Below are positions 7,859-16,040 of a stretch of 64,000 nt of DNA, in pieces. The DNA is from Planctomycetota bacterium (lineage in GTDB: Bacteria; Planctomycetota; UBA1135; GCA-002686595). The stretch's first letter is position 1; the number at the start of each line of letters is the position of its first letter. The stretch is from assembly GCA_020638855.1 (NCBI GenBank), contig JACKHT010000003.1, positions 124,001 to 188,000 on the forward strand, read 5' to 3'. Below the pieces are notes generated by a model that ran no database searches, was not told the DNA's origin, and worked only from the letters and a program-made list of their open reading frames with translations. The translations under genes and the position numbers were made by a program.

Positions 7859-8887
7859 ATGAAGCTTCTCAGCATCGGCGCCGCCGCTCTCACTTTGAGC
7901 GGATTCGCGGTGGCGTCTGAAACCGACTACTCGTCCTTCGACAAAGACATCGAAGCCCTTGTATCCGGCGACGTGGACCATACCGGTCCGCACATCAGTG
8001 GATACATGCAAGCCCGCTACGACAACAGTGGCGACATCACGGTCGGCGGTAACGACCTCGGCGGATTTGAAGTCCCCCGGGCTCGCGTCTCCTTCCAAGG
8101 CGAGCACAACCAGTACGGTTACAAAGTCCAAGTGGACTTCTCCAACTCGACCGACGTCCTTCTGGACGCCTACGTCGACATCCCCGTCAGCAACGTGTCC
8201 GCCCGGACCGGTCTGTTCAAAGGCGGCATCAGCCGCAACGGTTTGACCAGCTCCAGCAAGCTGTTCTTCATCAACCGCTCGCAGATCGGCGACCTGTTCG
8301 ACAACCGTGACTACGGTGTCATGTTCAGCGGCGACTTCGATCAGCTTTCCTGGTACCTGACCCTGCAAAACGGCTCGGACATGCAAGGCGACGAGCTGCG
8401 CATCGCCGGTCGCGTCGAATTCGACGTCATGGGCAAGGGCGTTGGCGGTGTGGAAGGTGCTTACGGTGGACCCGACGAACTGTCCGGTACCGTGGCCCTC
8501 TCCATGTACGACGACGGCAACCTGACCGACGGCACGGGTACTCTGGTTGAGGCGCACATGGTCTCCTCCGAGTTCAGCTTCGGCGCGGAAGTCCTCGACA
8601 CGGATGTCAACGGTGTGGCTGCTGCCCCCGGCACCAGCATGCTGGTTGGCGACACCACCGCCTTCTCGGTCTACGGCACCTACATGCTGACCCCCGACCA
8701 GTGGGAACTGGGTGTGCGCTACCAAGACTTCGACGATCCGGACAACAGCAACCTGGTGGAAGTGGGCGTGAACCACTACCTGGACGGTCACAACCTAAAG
8801 TACGGGATCGGCTACTCCACCATGAGCTCCGACAACGCAGCCATCGAGGCGGACATCATCCAAGTCCAACTCCAGGTCGGCTTCTAG
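7859..8887 (+). CDS. OprP/OprO-type outer-membrane porin
   Basis: This 342-residue protein has a signal peptide (1-20, ending AVAS), then a beta-barrel rich in Gly, Asp, Asn and aromatic residues, with alternating strands such as HISGYMQARYDN, FEVPRARVSFQG and YKVQVDFSNS. The PRARVSFQG strand and the overall plan resemble phosphate-selective porin O/P proteins, and it ends with phenylalanine, as barrels recognised by BAM do. Substrate is unknown; the barrel is acidic, so phosphate specificity is not implied. The ATG at 7859 is the start because the 60 codons upstream are not coding-like and the signal peptide begins exactly there. The gene has a structured leader and its own terminator. Confidence 0.82.
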   Translation: MKLLSIGAAALTLSGFAVASETDYSSFDKDIEALVSGDVDHTGPHISGYMQARYDNSGDITVGGNDLGGFEVPRARVSFQGEHNQYGYKVQVDFSNSTDVLLDAYVDIPVSNVSARTGLFKGGISRNGLTSSSKLFFINRSQIGDLFDNRDYGVMFSGDFDQLSWYLTLQNGSDMQGDELRIAGRVEFDVMGKGVGGVEGAYGGPDELSGTVALSMYDDGNLTDGTGTLVEAHMVSSEFSFGAEVLDTDVNGVAAAPGTSMLVGDTTAFSVYGTYMLTPDQWELGVRYQDFDDPDNSNLVEVGVNHYLDGHNLKYGIGYSTMSSDNAAIEADIIQVQLQVGF

Positions 8888-8923
8888 TCCAACCCCTCCT
8901 TTTCCCTTCGGGGACACCCACAT

Positions 8924-8957
8924 GGGATCCTGCGCCTCGGCGTGGGATCCCTTTTTT
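8924..8957 (+). terminator. Rho-independent terminator of the porin gene
   Basis: GGGATCC (8924-8930) pairs with GGATCCC (8945-8951) and is followed directly by six T (8952-8957), 37 nt after the porin stop codon. Confidence 0.85.
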
Positions 8958-9003
8958 GTTGGGTGGTCCGCAGGCGCAGTCGATCGGCAGCCTCGGAGCG
9001 GTT

Positions 9004-9435
9004 TCAGCCTTCGGAGAGCCCACCCTTGCCACGCAAGCGCTTGACATCGCTGCGCTGGCGCTTCCCTTCCAGACGGCGCCGCTGGCTGCCCTTGGTGGGA
9101 CGCGAGGCTTTGCGTGCGCGAGGAACCTTGAGTGCGGCGCGCAGCAGGTGGGCTAGGCGTTCCCTTGCCACCTCCAGATTGCGCAATCGCTCGCGGTGCT
9201 CCGACGAGGTGAGGATCAACACGCCATCCTTGGTGAGGCGATGACCGAGATTTTCGAGCAAACGTTCGCGCTGCGCGTCGCTCAAGACCTTGCTCTCCGC
9301 GATCGAAAAGCGCAATTCGACCTTGGTTTCGACCTTGTTGACATTCTGCCCACCGGGTCCGCCGCTGCGAGCAAAGCGCAACTGCATTTCATCGGGTGGC
9401 AAGATCAACTTGCCTTGGATCGGCAAGGGGTCCAT
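9004..9435 (-). CDS. arfB: ArfB (YaeJ/ICT1) alternative ribosome-rescue peptidyl-tRNA hydrolase
   Basis: This 143-residue protein carries the release-factor GGQ motif (G28-G29-Q30) in SGGPGGQNVNKVETKVELRF, the hallmark of the RF domain-3 family. It has the basic Arg/Lys-rich C-terminal tail (from about residue 100) that ArfB inserts in the empty mRNA channel of stalled ribosomes. Family members of this size without a stop-codon recognition domain release peptides from non-stop ribosomes. The gene is convergent with the porin gene and lies just downstream of tRNA-Phe on the same strand. Confidence 0.92.
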   Translation of the reverse strand: MDPLPIQGKLILPPDEMQLRFARSGGPGGQNVNKVETKVELRFSIAESKVLSDAQRERLLENLGHRLTKDGVLILTSSEHRERLRNLEVARERLAHLLRAALKVPRARKASRPTKGSQRRRLEGKRQRSDVKRLRGKGGLSEG

Positions 9436-9493
9436 GGCGCACTGGGAAAGGGGCCTCGCGGGCCCAACCCCCGGCCGTGTTCCCCGCGTGGGG

Positions 9494-9569
9494 TGGTGGC
9501 CGGAACCAGACTTGAACTGGTGACCCCTTGATTTTCAATCAAGTGCTCTACCAACTGAGCTATCCGGCC
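9494..9569 (-). tRNA. tRNA-Phe (GAA)
   Basis: A 76-nt cloverleaf on the minus strand. The acceptor stem is GGCCGGA/TCCGGCC, the D arm begins AGCTCAGTTGGTAGAGC, the anticodon stem CTTGA/TCAAG encloses loop TTGAAAA with anticodon GAA, and the T arm contains GTTCAAG. Discriminator A is followed by an encoded CCA (9496-9494). Confidence 0.97.
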
Positions 9570-9654
9570 GGGGGTTGCAAACCCAGGTGGGCTTGCGGGC
9601 ACGGGGGCTAGCCCCCAATGCGGGTCGGGATTGTCCCGATCGGCGCCCCGGAGG

Positions 9655-10647
9655 TCAACAGGCGGGGCCGGATTCTGAGCGAGCTCCACCAAAGTCAGGG
9701 GTCGACCCTTCCAGGGCCGCATGCGAATCCGCCCGGTCCCGCTCGATCTGCGCGCGCAGGGCGTCCAAATCGGGAAATGCCCGCTCCTCGCGCAGCCTAC
9801 GGACGAATTCGAACTCCAATTCGGCGCCGTACAAATCTCCCGAGAAACCGAGCAGGTGCACTTCGACCCGTTCCGCCGGGGCGGTCGAGTGTGCCAGCGA
9901 GGGGCGATAGCCGATGTTGGTCATGGCTGGCCACGCGTTGCCAGCAGGCTGCTCGACTTGGTCGACCAGCCTACGCGCGAATCCCGCGTAGACCCCGGAA
10001 GGCGGGTGTAGCTCGTGGTTCAGGTTGAGGTTGGCGGTGGGGAACCCCAGGGTGCGCCCCAAGGCATCGCCGCGCATGACCGTACCCATCACGCTCACGC
10101 GCCGTCCGAGCATGGCGCTGGCTGCGACGATGTCGCCCAGCTCGACGGCTTCGCGAATCGCCGTGCTCGAAATCGCCCGATCGCGAATCGAAACCCGTTC
10201 GACCACGTCGACATCTTCTCCTGCGGCGCGAAGAAACTCGGCGCTCCCCACTTGGTCCTTGCCAAACTTGCTGTCGAAACCCAAGACAAAGCCCTGGGCG
10301 TGCAGTGTCTGGTGCAAGATCTGCCGCAGGAACTGGTCGGCTGTCGTTTGGCGCAAGGCCTCGTCGAAACGCAAAACGAGGGTGTGCTCGATACCCAAGT
10401 CGCGGAACAACGCCAAACGATGTTGTAGGGTCGTGAGGGTTCTCGGAGCGCGTCCGAGCAGCACTTGCTTGGGGTGACCATCAAAGGTGACCACGGTGGC
10501 TTGCGAGCCGCTTGCTTGGGCCTTCGCGACATTGGCCAACAAGATGGCCCGATGCCCCAAGTGGACCCCGTCGAAAACGCCAATGCTGACGATGCTAGGA
10601 CGGTCAGGCCGTGCGCGGGCCGCCTCCAAGCCGTTGGATACGATCAC
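9655..10647 (-). CDS. ribF: bifunctional riboflavin kinase / FAD synthetase
   Basis: This 330-residue enzyme phosphorylates riboflavin to FMN and adenylylates FMN to FAD. The N-terminal nucleotidyltransferase domain has GVFDGVHLGHR (about 23-33), FGKDQVG and ISSTAIREAV. The C-terminal riboflavin-kinase domain has GRTLGFPTANL and TNIGYRPS. The start is GTG at 10647, overlapping the TGA of def by four bases (GTGA), so the two genes are translationally coupled. The last 20 or so residues, rich in Gly and Ser, extend beyond the usual family end. Confidence 0.96.
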   Translation of the reverse strand: MIVSNGLEAARARPDRPSIVSIGVFDGVHLGHRAILLANVAKAQASGSQATVVTFDGHPKQVLLGRAPRTLTTLQHRLALFRDLGIEHTLVLRFDEALRQTTADQFLRQILHQTLHAQGFVLGFDSKFGKDQVGSAEFLRAAGEDVDVVERVSIRDRAISSTAIREAVELGDIVAASAMLGRRVSVMGTVMRGDALGRTLGFPTANLNLNHELHPPSGVYAGFARRLVDQVEQPAGNAWPAMTNIGYRPSLAHSTAPAERVEVHLLGFSGDLYGAELEFEFVRRLREERAFPDLDALRAQIERDRADSHAALEGSTPDFGGARSESGPAC

Positions 10648-11180
10648 GCGCGGGCGGCCCGGAAGTTGTCGACCAGCTCCTGGAGGGCGTGCCGATTGCG
10701 GAGTTTGTCGGCCGGGGAGAGCCGATCGACCAGCAGGATGCCTTCCAGGTGGTCGTACTCATGCTGGATGATGCGGCTCACGAACCCTTCAAACTCCCGG
10801 CGCATGGGGTTGCCATCCACGTCGAAGGCCTCGACGGTGCAACGGTCAGGGCGCTCGATTTCGCCATAGATACCGGGGAACGACAGGCAACCCTCCTCAT
10901 GCAGGGTCTTGTCACCCTCCCGGGCTACGATGGTGGGGTTGATCAGGGTCAGATTTTGTTCGGGCTTGTCCGCATCGCCCGCGTCGTTGAGGACCAGAAT
11001 GCGCTGATCGAGGCCCACCTGGGGCGCAGCCAAGCCCACGCCCCTGCTTTCGAACATCAGCGCGTACATGGATTCAACGGTGGCCTTCAGGGCGTCGTCG
11101 AAGGCTCCCACCTCCTTGGCGCGCTTGCGCAGGATGGGGGTGGGGTAGAGGGTCAGGCGGAATTCCAGCTCGTTCGACAT
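10644..11180 (-). CDS. def: peptide deformylase
   Basis: This enzyme removes the N-formyl group from nascent proteins using a divalent metal. All three motifs of active deformylases are intact in the 178-residue protein: GVGLAAPQVG (47-56, with Q54), EGCLSFPG (96-103, metal ligand C98) and QHEYDHLEG (139-147, ligands H140 and H144, catalytic E141). It is first in an operon with ribF. A TATATT element on the minus strand at about 11205-11210 could be its -10 box. Confidence 0.97.
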   Translation of the reverse strand: MSNELEFRLTLYPTPILRKRAKEVGAFDDALKATVESMYALMFESRGVGLAAPQVGLDQRILVLNDAGDADKPEQNLTLINPTIVAREGDKTLHEEGCLSFPGIYGEIERPDRCTVEAFDVDGNPMRREFEGFVSRIIQHEYDHLEGILLVDRLSPADKLRNRHALQELVDNFRAARA

Positions 11181-11386
11181 GGCAGCAGCGAGGTTCGGGG
11201 CCCAGGGAATATAGACTCTCAGCCCGTGTTTGGCAGGCTTGGACCCCGGCTTGGGGCTAGCAAATCGGCCGAAACCGGCGCCAAAACCGTAGAATGGCGG
11301 GCCGTGGGCCGCTACCTAGGGGGCCTGGCCAGACCCGCTCCCTCTTCGGCCCACCCGGCTGGACCTTCCGGATCACTCGACGCAAC

Positions 11387-12718
11387 TTGGACTTCAGCAA
11401 ACACATCCAGAAGGCAGAGGAGGCGCTGCGGCGCCGCAACTACGACTTTGCCATCGAACTCTACCGCCAGCTGATCGAGCTGGACGCCAATTTGGGACCT
11501 GCTCGAGCGGGGCTGCGGCGAGCCCTTTTGGAACGCCATCGGGCGGGCAAGAACAAGGTTGGGATGTTTGGGAAGCTCAAGGGAGCTGGTCCCCTGGCTG
11601 CGGCCAAAGGGCTGGTTCGGGCTGGCAAGCACGATGCGGCGGCCAAGGCGCTGGAAACCTACCTGGGCACCAATCCGGCTGATGAGGACGGCAACCTGAT
11701 GCTGGGCGAGAGCCTGCGCGATGCGGGCCACATGGATGCGGCGCTCGCGGTGTTCGAGTTTCTGGCGGAGTTGGCGCCCAAACGGGCCGACGGTTGGCGC
11801 GAAGCGGCCGCCATTCGGGCCGCCCAAGGGGACGCCTCGGGGGCCCTGGAACGGCTCGAAAAGGCCCTAGAAGCCGATCCGCGCGACCGCGAGGCCCAGA
11901 AGGCGCGCAAGGATCTGGCCGCCACCTTGGCCCTGGAAGGCGGCGGGCACGGCTCTTCGGACCACAGCCGGCAGCGCATGGTGAATTCGGAAGAGGTCAT
12001 GGCCCAAGAACGCGTCCGAAGGCTGCACCGGACCCCCGAGGACCTGGAAGCCGAGCTCGAACGGCTCGAAGGGCGTTATGCCGAGAACCCCTCGGACGTG
12101 GACCTGTTGGTGGCCATGGGGGAGGTGCACGAATTGCGGCGGGACCCGGAGGCGGCCCTGGATCTCTATCGCCGGGCCCTTTCCTACCGCAAGGACTCGG
12201 CGGAGTTGGCCAGCAAGGTCATGGGCATGACGCTCAAGGCCAAGAAACGAGCCCTAGCCCAGGCTGGCAAGGCCGGCGACCAAGCCCTGGCCGATCGGCT
12301 CGAGGCCGAGTTGGCCGACTTGGAGCGCCAGAGCCTCGAGCAGGTCCTCCAGGCCAACCCCCAGGCGGTGGCCGAGCGCCTCGAATTGGGGCGGATTTTG
12401 GCCCGAGTGGGGGATCTAGACGCCGCCATCGGCCATCTTCAGCGGGTCGCCCAGGACCCCCGCTTCGGGGACGAGGCCCGTTTTTTCCTGGCTTTGTGCT
12501 TCTATCGCAAGGGCCTACTTGACCTAGCCAAGGACTCTTTTCAAACTTGTCTCCCCACTTCCGGCCCGATCGACGGTCGGGCGTGTGAAATCCTGTACCA
12601 TCTCGGCCTCATCGCGGAGCAGCAAGGCGACGCCCAGGCGGCCCGAGCCCACTTCTCCCGCATCTACGCGGTAGACATCGCCTACCGGGATGTCGCCGAA
12701 AAGATGGAACAACTGTAG
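11387..12718 (+). CDS. tetratricopeptide-repeat protein
   Basis: This protein of about 443 residues is built of helical TPR-like units. Clear ones include EEALRRRNYDFAIELYRQLI near the N terminus, GDASGALERLEKALEADP in the first half, RDPEAALDLYRRALSY in the middle, GDLDAAIGHLQRVAQDP and KGLLDLAKDSFQ towards the end. A basic linker (KNKVGMFGKLKG) separates the first unit from the rest. TPR proteins bind partner proteins; no catalytic domain is present and no signal peptide is seen. The start is uncertain: TTG at 11387 begins the recognisable sequence (LDFSKHIQKAEEAL), while an ATG at 11294 adds 31 Gly/Pro/Arg-rich residues that look non-coding. It ends 9 nt before rpsT. Confidence 0.78.
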   Translation: MDFSKHIQKAEEALRRRNYDFAIELYRQLIELDANLGPARAGLRRALLERHRAGKNKVGMFGKLKGAGPLAAAKGLVRAGKHDAAAKALETYLGTNPADEDGNLMLGESLRDAGHMDAALAVFEFLAELAPKRADGWREAAAIRAAQGDASGALERLEKALEADPRDREAQKARKDLAATLALEGGGHGSSDHSRQRMVNSEEVMAQERVRRLHRTPEDLEAELERLEGRYAENPSDVDLLVAMGEVHELRRDPEAALDLYRRALSYRKDSAELASKVMGMTLKAKKRALAQAGKAGDQALADRLEAELADLERQSLEQVLQANPQAVAERLELGRILARVGDLDAAIGHLQRVAQDPRFGDEARFFLALCFYRKGLLDLAKDSFQTCLPTSGPIDGRACEILYHLGLIAEQQGDAQAARAHFSRIYAVDIAYRDVAEKMEQL

Positions 12719-12727
12719 CCCCTCCCC

Positions 12728-12979
12728 ATGCCGAATACCAAGCAAGCCAAGAAGCGGATGGTGACCGACGAGCGTCGCCGGATCGCCAACAAGATCGTTC
12801 GCAGCTCCATGCGCACCGCCGTGAAGCGCGTCCTCACCGCAGAAGACGCCGTGACCGCCCAAGCGGCGCTCCCGGAAGCCATGAAGCAAGTCGACAAGTG
12901 CGCCAAGCAGAACATCCTGCACGACAACACCGCTGCGCGGATGAAGTCGCGCATGGCGCGTGCCATCGCCAAAAAGTGA
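12728..12979 (+). CDS. rpsT: ribosomal protein bS20
   Basis: This 83-residue, strongly basic, all-helical protein begins MPNTKQAKKRM and contains the family pattern KRVLTAEDA ... AMKQVDKCAKQNILHDNTAARMKSR. It binds 16S rRNA early in small-subunit assembly. Length is normal. Its stop codon overlaps the GTG of the next gene. Confidence 0.96.
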   Translation: MPNTKQAKKRMVTDERRRIANKIVRSSMRTAVKRVLTAEDAVTAQAALPEAMKQVDKCAKQNILHDNTAARMKSRMARAIAKK

Positions 12980-13317
12980 GCGGCTTTTCCACCCAAGATT
13001 CGCACTCGGGGCGCTGGCACCAACCGGTCAGCGTCCCGATCCATAGCGGCGATGCCTTTCAGGCCGCCTGCGAGCTGGTGGAGGATCTAGGCGGCTGGAC
13101 CGACATCCAGGTCGACCCCAAGGCCATGGTGTTGACCTGCAAGGGGCCTGGAGGGCTGCTTGGCAAGCCCGCCTCGATTCGAATCTGGACCGAAGGCCGC
13201 GAGGGTATGCCCGCCTCGACCACCCACTGCAGCTCCGAAGGCGGTGGCGGTTTGCTTTCGAAGGACAAAGCCAACGTGACCGAATTCATCCGCAAGTTCT
13301 ATATGCGGGTGACCTGA
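12976..13317 (+). CDS. small hypothetical protein, possibly DUF1499-like
   Basis: This 113-residue soluble protein is translationally coupled to rpsT by a GTGA overlap (GTG at 12976). The predicted fold is alpha/beta: SGDAFQAACELVEDL helix, WTDIQVDPKAMVLTCKG strands, ASIRIWTEG, then SSEGGGGLLSKDKANVTEFIRKFYMRV. A conserved-looking Lys/Asn near a C-terminal amphipathic helix and the strand order resemble DUF1499 proteins, but the match is weak and made by eye. I infer no function. An upstream ATG at 12898 would lie entirely inside rpsT and is rejected. Confidence 0.6.
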   Translation: MSGFSTQDSHSGRWHQPVSVPIHSGDAFQAACELVEDLGGWTDIQVDPKAMVLTCKGPGGLLGKPASIRIWTEGREGMPASTTHCSSEGGGGLLSKDKANVTEFIRKFYMRVT

Positions 13318-13337
13318 GGACTTGGATGGTGGGCCCG

Positions 13338-13389
13338 AAGACCGGCCCGAAGACCGGCGACGAGACCGGCAATAAGACCGGCGATGAGA
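13338..13389. repeat. 12-bp tandem repeat, four units
   Basis: GACCGGC recurs at 13340, 13352, 13364 and 13376, exactly 12 bp apart, within units of the form AAGACCGGCNNN. On the plus strand a small ORF from 13326 would read it as a Thr-Gly tetrapeptide repeat (PKTG, DETG, NKTG), but there is no sign that it is translated. It lies between the rpsT operon and the convergent ppa gene. Confidence 0.7.
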
Positions 13390-13421
13390 ACTCCCGGTCG
13401 CGCTGCGGCGACCCAGTGTCT

Positions 13422-14054
13422 TCAGCCAGGCACTCGACGATCGGGTTGCTGGAACTCATCGCGATAGTCTTCCATCGCCGCTTGGATGACTTTGTGGGCC
13501 GCTTTGGCGTTGTAGGTGCCTAGGACCTGGATCTTGTTCTGGTGCACACCGGTCATGTCCATTTTGTACGTGCCGAAGTAGTGCAGCATGCGGTTGACGA
13601 CCGCGACCGGCAGGTTCTTGAGATCCTTGACGTAGTCGAAGACCGTGTCCGATGCGAGCAGCGCGACGATCTTGTCGTCCGCTTCCCCACCGTCGAGGAG
13701 TTGGATTCCGCCGACGACCCGCGCGGAAAGCACGATGTCGGCCCGGTCGATGCGCTGCTGGCTGAGCACGCAGATGTCGAGCGGATCCCGATCGCCTTCG
13801 TTCGCGGCGGGCGTGAGTTCGGCCACCCGATCGCCGCAATAGGTGCGCGGGATGAAGCCGTACAGGGTCGGAGGCAAAGCCGAGCTACCTTGCGGGCGAT
13901 CGACGCGCAGATACCCGGTGCGCTTGTCGATTTCGTACTTCACCGCATCAAAGGGCGTGATTTCGATGTACGACTCGACGATCTTCGGGGCTTGGTCTCC
14001 GATGGGGAGTCCGTGCCAGGGGTGTGCACGGAAGCGGTTGAAGTCCTTGGCCAT
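13422..14054 (-). CDS. ppa: inorganic pyrophosphatase, family I
   Basis: This enzyme hydrolyses pyrophosphate to phosphate and drives biosynthesis forward. The 210-residue protein has the family I signature GDRDPLDICV (87-96), with metal ligands D88, D90 and D93, plus KYEIDKRTG (39-47) and YGFIPRTYCGD (65-75). The ATG at 14054 is chosen because the 46 upstream codons are unlike the family. It is somewhat longer than the E. coli enzyme (about 175 residues). It is convergent with the rpsT operon. Confidence 0.95.
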   Translation of the reverse strand: MAKDFNRFRAHPWHGLPIGDQAPKIVESYIEITPFDAVKYEIDKRTGYLRVDRPQGSSALPPTLYGFIPRTYCGDRVAELTPAANEGDRDPLDICVLSQQRIDRADIVLSARVVGGIQLLDGGEADDKIVALLASDTVFDYVKDLKNLPVAVVNRMLHYFGTYKMDMTGVHQNKIQVLGTYNAKAAHKVIQAAMEDYRDEFQQPDRRVPG

Positions 14055-14235
14055 GGTGGAGGGCGAACGGCTGGGCATCGATGGGACGCGACCCGAACAG
14101 TGTGCCTGTCGGATTTGCGCCCGCCCCCGCCTTCCGTGCGTCTCTTTGCGGGTAGAAGCGATCTTGGGAATCGGGGCCCCAGCCAAAGGCAAGGGCCCCC
14201 TGGGTTGGGCGAGTCGAAACCCGCCGTACGAATTC

Positions 14236-15768
14236 TCAGCGTCCGCCCAGCACCCGCGAGTAGCGGTAGTACACCTGCATGGTCAACACCATGGTCGCGG
14301 TCGAGTACACGCGTCCGCCCTGGTAGCCCCACGGTCCGACCGGGTCCCACGAGCCCTTGTAGTCGCCGTCGGTGCGCTGGTGCGGCAGGATGGCACGTTC
14401 CATGGCTGCTTTCCATTTGCGCCAGTGCTCGCCGCCCAGTTGGTACATGGCGTAGGTGCCGTAGTACCAATAATACATGTCCACCTTGTGCCGGGCCTCA
14501 TCCCACTCGGGCAGGGTGCGTAGCATCAAGTCGCCGTGCTTGAGCAGGATCGGATTCTGGTCGGGGGTCTGTCCCAGGAACACACGCGTCAACAGGCCTA
14601 CGCCCGTCATCGCCTCGGTTTCTTCGGCTGGGTAGTCCGCATTGACCTCGGTGCGCGAGGAACGGCCGCCGCGTTCGGGTCCGATGTAGCCCACACGGCC
14701 CGTAGCCGGATCGGTGACGCTATCGAGCCAGGCGAGGGCTGCCTGGTATCCCTCGCGGTCCACCCTGAGCTTGGCGTCTTCGGCGGCCCGCAGGGCAAAG
14801 ATCATCCAACCCGTGACCGATGTGTCGGTGTCGCCGTCCGAGGGCGCTTCGTAACGCCAGCCCCCGTACGGAGCCCGAGCTCGGCCGATGAAGTTCACGG
14901 CGAGTTGGGTTTGTTTCTTCTGGAATGGGCTCCTTGAGTCGTAGTAGTTCTCCGCCATGGCCAGGGTGGCGATGGCATGGTCATAAAGGAACGCGTGGCC
15001 GATCGCTGCGCCGATCAAACCGGTATCGGGATCTTGTTGTTTGCTGAGCCACTCGATGCCGCGGCGCACGACTTCCTTGTACTCGCCTTGGCGCGTGCTC
15101 GATCCTTCCGCCAGGAAGGCCAGCAAGGCGAGCCCGGTGATGCCCACGTCTTGGCTGGCGATCCCGGCCCCCTCGCGGCAATCCGTGCCACCGCGCACGT
15201 TGTGCACGAAGTACTCGTCCACATCCCACGAACCGTCTTCGCTTTGGTGGTCGCGCAGCCACTTGAGGCCTTGTTCGACGCCAAGTTGACTGCCCCTGGT
15301 GCCCTTGCCCCGACCCCCAGGACCGCGCGGGCCAAACTTGCCGCTGGCTCCACCACCCGAACCCAGGACGGGGTTCGTCCAGATGCTGTCGAATACGTTG
15401 GTGCTGGTGGATTCGGCTTCTACCGGTGAGTCGGGAAGGTCCGAAAAGCTATCCGACTCGACCAAACTCGGCGTTTCCACCGGCATCAAAGTGGGGTCGT
15501 CGACGGGAGCATCGAGGACCTGTTCGATCGGCGGAATCGGAGGATCTTCGGGGGCTTCCACGGGGGGTACTACCGATGAAGTGATTTCGGTGACAACGGG
15601 TGTTTCCCGGTGACTCCAAGGCATGGCGAGCAAGAGGAAGTACGCGATGAAGTGCACCCCCAAAGACACCGCCAACCAAGGCGTGCGCTCCATCCAATCG
15701 TTCAGGTCGTCATGGAAAGTTCGTTCCTGTTCCCAAACGGGCGGAAGATTCGACTCGACGTGCTGCAT
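14236..15768 (-). CDS. TonB-like membrane anchor fused to a terpenoid-cyclase-type alpha/alpha toroid (copy 2)
   Basis: This 510-residue protein has one transmembrane segment (about 30-51, PWLAVSLGVHFIAYFLLLAMPW). It contains S35-xxx-H39, the same SxxxH spacing as the proton-coupled TonB/TolA-type anchors. A Pro/acid-rich spacer (about 55-125) and a Gly-rich linker (GSGGGASGKFG) follow. Residues about 160-510 are squalene-oxidase/prenyltransferase-type repeats, including HQSEDGSWDVDEYF, GDTDTSVTGW, YIGPERGG and GSWDPVGPWGYQGG. The DxDD acid motif of squalene-hopene cyclases is absent, so cyclase activity is not implied. It is a close paralogue of the gene at 16041-17597. The ATG at 15768 is used; 12 further upstream codons to 15804 are possible. 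Confidence 0.82.
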   Translation of the reverse strand: MQHVESNLPPVWEQERTFHDDLNDWMERTPWLAVSLGVHFIAYFLLLAMPWSHRETPVVTEITSSVVPPVEAPEDPPIPPIEQVLDAPVDDPTLMPVETPSLVESDSFSDLPDSPVEAESTSTNVFDSIWTNPVLGSGGGASGKFGPRGPGGRGKGTRGSQLGVEQGLKWLRDHQSEDGSWDVDEYFVHNVRGGTDCREGAGIASQDVGITGLALLAFLAEGSSTRQGEYKEVVRRGIEWLSKQQDPDTGLIGAAIGHAFLYDHAIATLAMAENYYDSRSPFQKKQTQLAVNFIGRARAPYGGWRYEAPSDGDTDTSVTGWMIFALRAAEDAKLRVDREGYQAALAWLDSVTDPATGRVGYIGPERGGRSSRTEVNADYPAEETEAMTGVGLLTRVFLGQTPDQNPILLKHGDLMLRTLPEWDEARHKVDMYYWYYGTYAMYQLGGEHWRKWKAAMERAILPHQRTDGDYKGSWDPVGPWGYQGGRVYSTATMVLTMQVYYRYSRVLGGR

Positions 15769-15984
15769 AGACAGACTCCTAGATGGAATCGTGAGCGAAA
15801 CCAATTTGGCTCACAAACTGTGGAGGTTGCGTTCCTTCGGAACCCACCGAAAGACGACGCGATGACGCTTCTGCCTGTAGGAACGGTTGGGTACGACTTG
15901 CGTTCAATCCAAACGCAAATCGATCACCACTCGCTGGACCTGCGCATGAAACTGGGACGCGTGCATAGCATGCTCACCAACGAC

Positions 15985-16021
15985 AACGGGCCCGCTCACC
16001 AAACTGGTGAGCGGGCCCGTT
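15985..16021 (-). terminator. 16-bp perfect hairpin between the two toroid genes
   Basis: AACGGGCCCGCTCACC (15985-16000) pairs perfectly with its complement at 16006-16021 around a 5-nt loop. It starts 20 nt past the stop codon of the 16041-17597 gene. There is no T run, but the stem is strong enough to stop or stabilise transcripts. Further along, TTGCGTT/AACGCAA (15898-15904/15912-15918) forms a smaller hairpin in the region that should hold the promoter for the next gene. Confidence 0.65.
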
Positions 16022-16040
16022 GGCAGGGAGCTCTTGGCGA

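Noticed and set aside
13326..13523. 65-codon plus-strand frame through the 12-bp repeat
   Set aside because: It runs into the convergent ppa gene, has no ribosome-binding site and owes its openness to the repeat.
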